In this document: positions 58,474 through 64,000 of the stretch, piece after piece
Numbering within the stretch: the first letter of the stretch is position 1
Layout: each line of letters starts with the position of its first letter
DNA from: Gibbula magus
Lineage: Eukaryota; Mollusca; Gastropoda; Trochida; Trochidae
Direction of reading: 5' to 3'
NCBI GenBank assembly: GCA_936450465.1
Contig: OW388298.1
Coordinates: 9,015,087-9,079,086, forward strand
Length of the DNA: 64,000 nucleotides
Notes under the pieces: model-generated
The model's database searches: none
Told to the model about the DNA's origin: nothing
Seen by the model: only the letters and a program-made list of their open reading frames with translations
Program-made: the position numbers and the translations under genes

Positions 58474-59771
58474 ATGAATCGTCTATTGCCAATGTTACTA
58501 TTTACAATTGCTGGAGTCAGAGCTTTCTTGAAGGGAGGTAACAGTGTTATCTGGTCCACTGATTCTCCTGTTTCCTGGTTCCCCGACTCTCCCGTATTCG
58601 AGGTAAGAAGTAAGCTAGAATGTGTAGTGAAATGCAGTACTGGACTCTGGGACCTGGCAGCTGTAGCTGAACACTCCCACCCCGGCATTTTGTGCAGGTG
58701 CGTGGATTCATCCAGGAAAACGCCAGGTGACATGGGAGACAATGTTCAGATATTTAGGAGAGTAGGAACTGAAGAAATAACGTCAGCATTGAAAGAGAAG
58801 GGTGATACATCGTCCATCAGAAATAGGAATAAAAATGGTTTTAAGAAAAGGAAGAACCAGCGCATAGTTTGGAAAATGAGGAAGACTGAAGTTAAAACAA
58901 CACCAAGACCAAAGATGTTTAAAAGATTAAAACAAAAATGTAAAAACAACGATCGCCTGCTGCCCTACCCTTCTGACAAACATCTGTTCCAACTTCACAT
59001 GAAAGACAAGAACAAATACCTGCTTCTTGTGATGTTACCATCCGAGAGAAGGTTCAAGAAGATAGAGACAATAGTCCCAGGAACATCCTGCAAAAACATC
59101 GCCATCATTGCACATGCTGTCTACTTCTGTAAAAGCCCTCACGAGATAGCAGTCATGTGTCTAGGCAAGTCACATTTGTTCAAGACAGTGTTGAAAGAAA
59201 CTAAGAAGAACATTATTGACTTGTTTGCAGATCCCACAAGAGGGATTCTGATGTATTTGATGAAGGAAAAGTCATATGTTTATGTACAGACTTTGTTCCT
59301 AAAGAACAAACAAAAGAATCAGGCGTCCCTTGGATATATTAAGCAGATGTGCTGGACGTGAACCAGGGAAACATTTACTGGCTGCAGTGGCATCTCATTA
59401 ATATCTACACCATGCCATACATCGGGAAAAACAGATTCGTCAAGTCCACTGCGGTCACAAAAACCTTCAAACACAACGTCCACTTCACGGTGTGTCCAGC
59501 CCTTGACCTGATCGTTTGGTACGAGAAAAAGGGACGTCACACTTGGCTGAGTGCAATCAACAGGTCCAGCTCGGCCATTGGGTCAGTCATGATGCGCACT
59601 CAGATGCAGTGTCAAGATATAGTTTGTTTTAAGCATCATATATATGTGGATGCCAAGTTATTCCTGGTGAAGATTGACAAGGATTTTGTGTTTGACTCAA
59701 AGCGAATGATAAAAACTGCTGATCGTCAGAACCGTCGTTGCAAATGGTGTGGATCATACGTGCAGGATTGA
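58474..59771 (+). pseudogene. PAN-propeller secreted protein, copy 4, one frameshift
   Basis: The closest relative of copy 2 in protein and flanks. ATG 58474 opens a signal peptide (PLLPMLLFTIAGVRA), then ECVVKC and ILCRC. A 24-bp in-frame duplication in the N-terminal part gives a repeated S-x-DSPV segment absent in copy 2. The propeller-like domain is intact to KQM at about 59350, where one base is missing relative to copy 2 (ATGTGCTGG against ATGGCACTGG), so the first frame stops at 59359-59361. The other frame reads on (LDVNQGNIYWLQ ... LIVW ... HIYVDAKLFLVKID ... RCKWCGSYVQD) to TGA 59769-59771. Either a recent pseudogene or an assembly indel; everything else looks functional. AATAAA at 59888-59893 follows the stop by 117 bases. 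Confidence 0.85.
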
Positions 59772-60481
59772 TAAGGTTTTTGTATCATCTACTGACATCC
59801 AGACTGAATAATATCCCCAAGGTATATTTCCACAAAGTTATAAGTTACATTAACGCTTTGAAATCATGTATGTACACAATGGTTAATAATAAATTGTAAG
59901 TCATAACATCAATGAATCAATGTTGACAGACACTTGTCTTACCCAATGTCATATTTTTTCTGACAACAATGTACCAAAAACTAAAAATAACAACACATAT
60001 CTCTCCGGTAGTAGCTTCGGTTTCCTGTCATGGACGCCCTTTTATTTTGATTTCTGTTGACAAAAATTTAAATATTTAAATGTATATGCACATCACATTT
60101 ATGTTCAAGAATACAGAACCAGGTTTTTTTATATTTAGGAGAACATTTTTTAATTCATAGCTTTAAGATTGATTGGATTAGTGAGAGCTTCGTGCTGACA
60201 CGTATTAACTGTGTCCTTGCGCAACGTGAAGATTCACAGCTACAACAGATTCTTCACATTTTGGTCATCTTGCAACAAACTCTTTATATAACTATTTACA
60301 TAGTACACTACTATAATACTGATTCTGCTTTCTGTATCCACATTTCCTATGTAAGTATATATACGTAGCAAATGCCAAAGACATTGATGTACCTCAGAAA
60401 ATGTTTTATAAAAACATGTTGTGTGTTGAGCGTTTTATATTTTAAATAGATTTGATGATGTAAGACATTCTTCTGTTTAAG
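59772..60481. other. 3' flank and intergenic
   Basis: About 170 bp align with the 3' flank of copy 2. The poly(A) signal is at 59888-59893. No gene is seen beyond. Confidence 0.5.
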
Positions 60482-60631
60482 AAATAGAGTTTGCTGTACC
60501 CTAATGTGTTTTGTAATAAAGTATACTTTTGGCCTGAACTATTATATATAGTTAAACGTTTGACATAATAATAGTTCAGGGCAAAACTATACTTAATTAC
60601 AAAACACATAGGAGTACAGCAAACTTTATTT
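60482..60631. mobile_element. 150-bp foldback element
   Basis: Arms of about 62 bp pair 60482-60544 with 60569-60631 (GTTTGCTGTAC, ATGTGTTTTGTAAT, CTGAACTATTA in each arm). A 24-base AT-rich centre separates them. Few mismatches. The form fits a small foldback MITE or a cruciform-forming repeat. Confidence 0.8.
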
Positions 60632-61985
60632 ATTTTCTAAGATGCCAAATGATCAGATACAGGTAACATTCTGCTTCCAATAATGTGGAAATACAAATAT
60701 TGTTTACATTCTTTATATCAATAATCCATGAACGGGGCCAACGGACGGCTATTCCACGTGTAAAACACACCCCCTAAGATAGACTGAGATCACATGACTA
60801 ACATTCCAAAAAGAATTGTGGGTAGAGCTTGATATAGGATTAGCGTAGTGGCGGAACGTAATTTGTCTAATTCAAATGTTTGCTACTGTCATAAAAGTTG
60901 ATTTTCATTGTCCCACCGCTAATTGTGACCGACTGCAGAAGTTGCAAACCATGGAAAGGAGTACACGCTTTGTTGGTTGCGATGTATGAGTTCAGACGGC
61001 TGAGGTGAATCGACGTTACGTTACCATGGGCACACTTGATCACGAGGGAGCGGCGTCCAACAGCGGGAACGTCATAACAAAAAACAATACCTTTATTGTC
61101 TGATGAAGTACTTTTTTCGATTGTTCTAGGCAACTTAGAATATTTCATGAAACGCAGTCTCCGGTTGAATTGTCACTTTGGTTGTTTACAATGTTTTGTT
61201 TTAATGTGATTTGATAGACTGATTTTAAGGATTCTGATTGGTCGACAGCTCATGTGCACATATACATGCAACCATTTCTCGATGAATACGTATAAAATGT
61301 GCATTCATTCTTCGTGCCTTAATACCTTGTGACGTCATTACCGTGTTACGTCCATTCGAACAAACAGTAGGGTCAGTCAATTATAACATTTTGATCCAAA
61401 ATAAGAAATGCATATGTCATTTCGTCTTCACAGCTGAGTTGATAATTGGAACATACACTTGCAAGTAACTTCACCGGGAAGACTACATTTGAATAAATTC
61501 AAGTTCTCAAGCCTGTTCAATCACAGCACTTCCCAAACAGTAGCCGATGTTTACGCCGCTTGATATGCTAATGATGGGTATCCAAACATGTGGAATCCAG
61601 AAAAAAACGAACCTTGATTGCATGCATCTGATTGCTTGGAAAAACTATATGAAATCTGCCTTTTTAGATCAAGGATTCCTCAATTTTTTATTCAGTCATG
61701 TACTGTTGCATGTAACAGACCTCTCCCTCCAGTGATAAATGACAAATATATCAGATTTGTTTTAATATGTTAAATAACACCTGTGTATAAAATCGCTGGG
61801 CTACACAACTCGATATTATAAATGTATTGCTGTTATAGTTCGATACACATGTAAAACAATCATTATTTGTAATGGATTAATCGCAATGGTTAATGGGAAA
61901 AATGCATATGCCACCATGACGTCACAGCATTTTACTAATGACGTCACATAAGCAAAGTTCCCGCTTATTCAGTTTTCTGACAATA
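60632..61985. other. Intergenic, CRE-rich
   Basis: A minus-strand frame of 93 codons (61148-60867) lies in a locally GC-richer patch but has no recognised domain. CRE palindromes are at 61330, 61917 and 61939. The last 12 bases (61974-61985) are the left TSD of the following SINE. Confidence 0.4.
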
Positions 61986-62302
61986 GGTGAGGTGAGGTGA
62001 GTTGGGGTTTAACGCCACTTTCAAGAGTATTTCACTTATATCGCGGCTGCTAGAATTATGGCAGGGAGAAAACCTGCAACGCCATGTGGCTATGCATTGC
62101 GGTGTAACCTGCGAGCATCGGCTGGAACTATTGAACCATGAGTGGTACTGCACTGAAATTCAGTGTAGCATTGCACCCAAACCTGACTGCATGTAGAACA
62201 GTTCTCTACTGCAGACAAAGTTGCCGTGCCCCTGGCGGGATTCGAACCCCGGACATCTTGATCCGAAGCCAAAAGCGCTAACCACTGCGCTATCTCGCCC
62301 CC
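61986..62302 (-). mobile_element. tRNA-derived SINE, full-length with perfect TSD
   Basis: A 317-bp minus-strand SINE. The tRNA head has an A-box region (GATAGCGCAGTGGTTAGCGC) and a B box (GGGGTTCGAATCCC). The body matches the 14557 copy closely and the tail is GGCGTTAAACCCCAACTC followed by ACCTC repeats. A perfect 12-bp TSD TTTCTGACAATA is at 61974-61985 and 62303-62314. The intact Pol III boxes and TSD point to a recent insertion. Confidence 0.95.
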
Positions 62303-62519
62303 TTTCTGACAATACATGTATCTATTTTTGTATGATGATGGCACAATTTGACGGTAGCATGTATTACATTATTTTTAAATGAGTTTATGCAACAATATTG
62401 CCGCTATTCCCTATCTGATATATATGACAATCGCTATGTTTGCACAGTGGATAGACTTATATGTTTTTCTTTTTCATTTCAATGCTTTTCAACATTCCCT
62501 CTTATGGGTGTGATTCATT

Positions 62520-62755
62520 TTTTACTGGTTCCAATCGAAGAAAACACTAACATGTCTGAGATTTTCCTTTAAAGTAGATGACTCAGGTTTATTCCTATTA
62601 CTGGACGACGCACTGTCCTCCCCATTCATTGTTGACTTCTTTTCTTCAATATCTTCTCTCCTGAATGAGTGAATATTGTCCCCTTTGTCACCTTGTTTAC
62701 TCCTAGATGAATCCACGCACCTGCACAAGACGGTCGTGTGTGAATGTTTTTTGTA
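62520..62755 (-). pseudogene. PAN-propeller gene fragment, inverted copy 5
   Basis: The minus strand reads HSHTTVLCRCVDSSRSKQGD, then GDNIHSFRRED and a Ser/Lys-rich linker with SSSNRNKPESS. It matches residues about 59-110 of copy 2, the second Cys pair and the start of the linker. The signal peptide, first Cys pair and whole propeller domain are missing. It is the only family piece in reverse orientation. Confidence 0.8.
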
Positions 62756-62861
62756 TCACTTTATTTCTTTTTGTAGGCACCACAAGCATAAATAAAGTAC
62801 ACTTTCAATACAGAGTATTTGGTACAATGTGTCAAATTGACAAGACATATGCAGATTTCGA

Positions 62862-63138
62862 TATACCAATACATTTTGTGGAGATTTTATATTCTTTGTA
62901 CCGAAGTACAGCAGGCCTTATCGAGTCTTGGTACGCTGTATAGTGCGTTGATGTATCCTCCAAGTCGATTCTAAGAGTATACCAATACACTTTGTGGAGA
63001 TTTTATATTCTTTGTACCAATGTACAGCAGGCCTTATCGAGTCTTGGTACGCTGTATAGTGCTTTGATGTATCCTCCAAGTCGATTCTAAGAGTATACCA
63101 ATACACTTTGTGGAGATTTTATATTCTTTGTACCAATG
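62862..63138. repeat. 116-bp tandem repeat, 2.4 copies
   Basis: Units start with TATACCAATACA at 62862, 62978 and 63094; the third stops after 45 bp. Units 2 and 3 are nearly identical. Each contains GTACAGC ... GGTACGCTGTA, a short inverted pair. The repeated peptide readings on either strand are artefacts of the repeat. Confidence 0.93.
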
Positions 63139-64000
63139 TCATGTCTTGGTTCCAAGGTAAATGAAACAAAGATATTTTAAGGAAAAGTTAATCTCTCTAT
63201 ATTGCTCTCATATAACTTCTGAAGAAAAGTTGTATCATTTATTTAAGTATAATAATAATTGACTACAACAATTCATGGACAATAACCAATTTGAACGGAC
63301 TTACTAAAAGTAAGTTTTGAATTGTTAATATATTAATATTCTACTATTTTCGGGACAATTCCAAACACATTAAAATCATGAAACTTTGGAAGTGAATATG
63401 TTGCATATGCACAGGATCAGGTGGTTTTTCAAAGTCGAATGTAGGTTTTTAAGTTGTATTCACAATCATATTTCAAGCGAATCTCTTGTTGATCTTAAAC
63501 TTAAATACAAACAGGAGAAGTATTTTTCTTGCTGAATAAGATAGGAGGATTTATCGTGAAAACTTTAAGTACAGCAAGTACTAAACTGATATTGTCTTCT
63601 TATAGATATTTTATCAGCGACTTCTTTCAAAGATCAAAATAGTAGATAACAGAGAGAAGAAAAAACAGACATCAGTCACATTCATTTCTTAAATTCAGCA
63701 TCACTCATACTTCCTGTGGCAGAAGTCCTTACAGGTATATATATAATGAGAACACTTATATTGCGCTTTTCCAGGCTGGATATCCTGCTCAAAGCGCACA
63801 AACAGAGTCATAGACGTACAACATGTAAAACGTATCGCTGTAATGAAACGTTAATTACAACAAAAAGCTGAACTGTGCAGTATTTTAGATAAACTGACTC
63901 ATTCATTTAGTTCAGTGGGGTTACAACTTCCTTGGGCAGAAGTCATTTTGTGAATCAGGAGTCGTTGTAATAAAAGGATAATTACAAAATATAATATCAA
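63139..64000. other. Intergenic, possible repeat at 63740
   Basis: TATTGCGCTTTTCCAGG and CTCAAAGCGCACAAAC (63759-63802) form a GCGCTTT / AAAGCGC pair like that found in many mollusc repeats. No gene was seen. Confidence 0.35.

Noticed and set aside
61985..62344. Candidate genes with MAMHCG and NPARGTATLSAVENC readings
   Set aside because: They are both strands of the SINE at 61986-62302.
62918..63106. 62-codon minus-strand frame with repeated IDLEDTSKHYTAY reading
   Set aside because: It is produced by the 116-bp tandem repeat; the frame changes between units.

Overview
This window looks like nuclear DNA from an invertebrate animal, most probably a mollusc. It is AT-rich with sparse genes, exons joined by GT/AG introns, tRNA-headed SINEs with a mollusc-type tail, a Tc1/mariner element, L2/CR1-type LINE remains, palindromic MITEs, a Helitron end and a very long minisatellite. 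Nothing bacterial is present: no operons, rRNA, CRISPR or prophage. I cannot name the species.

Layout. 1-320 carries a Helitron-type 3' terminus. 327-14273 is one minisatellite of about 436 copies of a 32-bp unit, with nested higher-order repeats (18-unit, 576-bp blocks on the left; 2.2-3.5 kb blocks in the middle and right). 14557-14853 is a SINE with target-site duplication. 16205-20674 (minus) is a decayed multi-exon transposon-type gene in which a Mutator-like (PF20700-type) domain is followed by a DEDDh exonuclease; a LINE 3' fragment, a MITE and stop codons interrupt it. 21.7-29.2 kb is a non-coding region of diverged tandem duplicons. One piece of it (28205-28345) matches the 5' flank of a gene copy at 55 kb, so it is probably the promoter relic of a lost gene. 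30587-32175 is a dead Tc1 element.

The gene-bearing part is 33.5-62.8 kb. It holds a tandem family of secreted proteins, here called PAN-propeller genes: signal peptide, short Cys module of PAN/Apple type (C-x3-C ... C), basic low-complexity linker, and a C-terminal domain of about 280 residues resembling an LDLR-class-B (YWTD-like) propeller, ending in a conserved K/R-W-C motif. Copies are at 33521-35376 (frameshifted, with a 12-residue repeat array), 39945-41249 (intact), 54969-56418 (clear pseudogene), 58474-59771 (one frameshift) and an inverted fragment at 62520-62755. Between them lies a two-exon gene fragment (49667-51035) coding for a farnesoic-acid-O-methyltransferase-like (PF12248) domain followed by a PAN-like module. 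An L2-type LINE (43410-45139) also lies in the cluster. The gene at 39945 and its relative at 58474 share about 1 kb of 5' flank, which shows a recent segmental duplication.

The cluster looks like a birth-and-death family of secreted, cysteine-rich, probably extracellular recognition proteins with one clearly intact member. Function is inferred from domain resemblance only.
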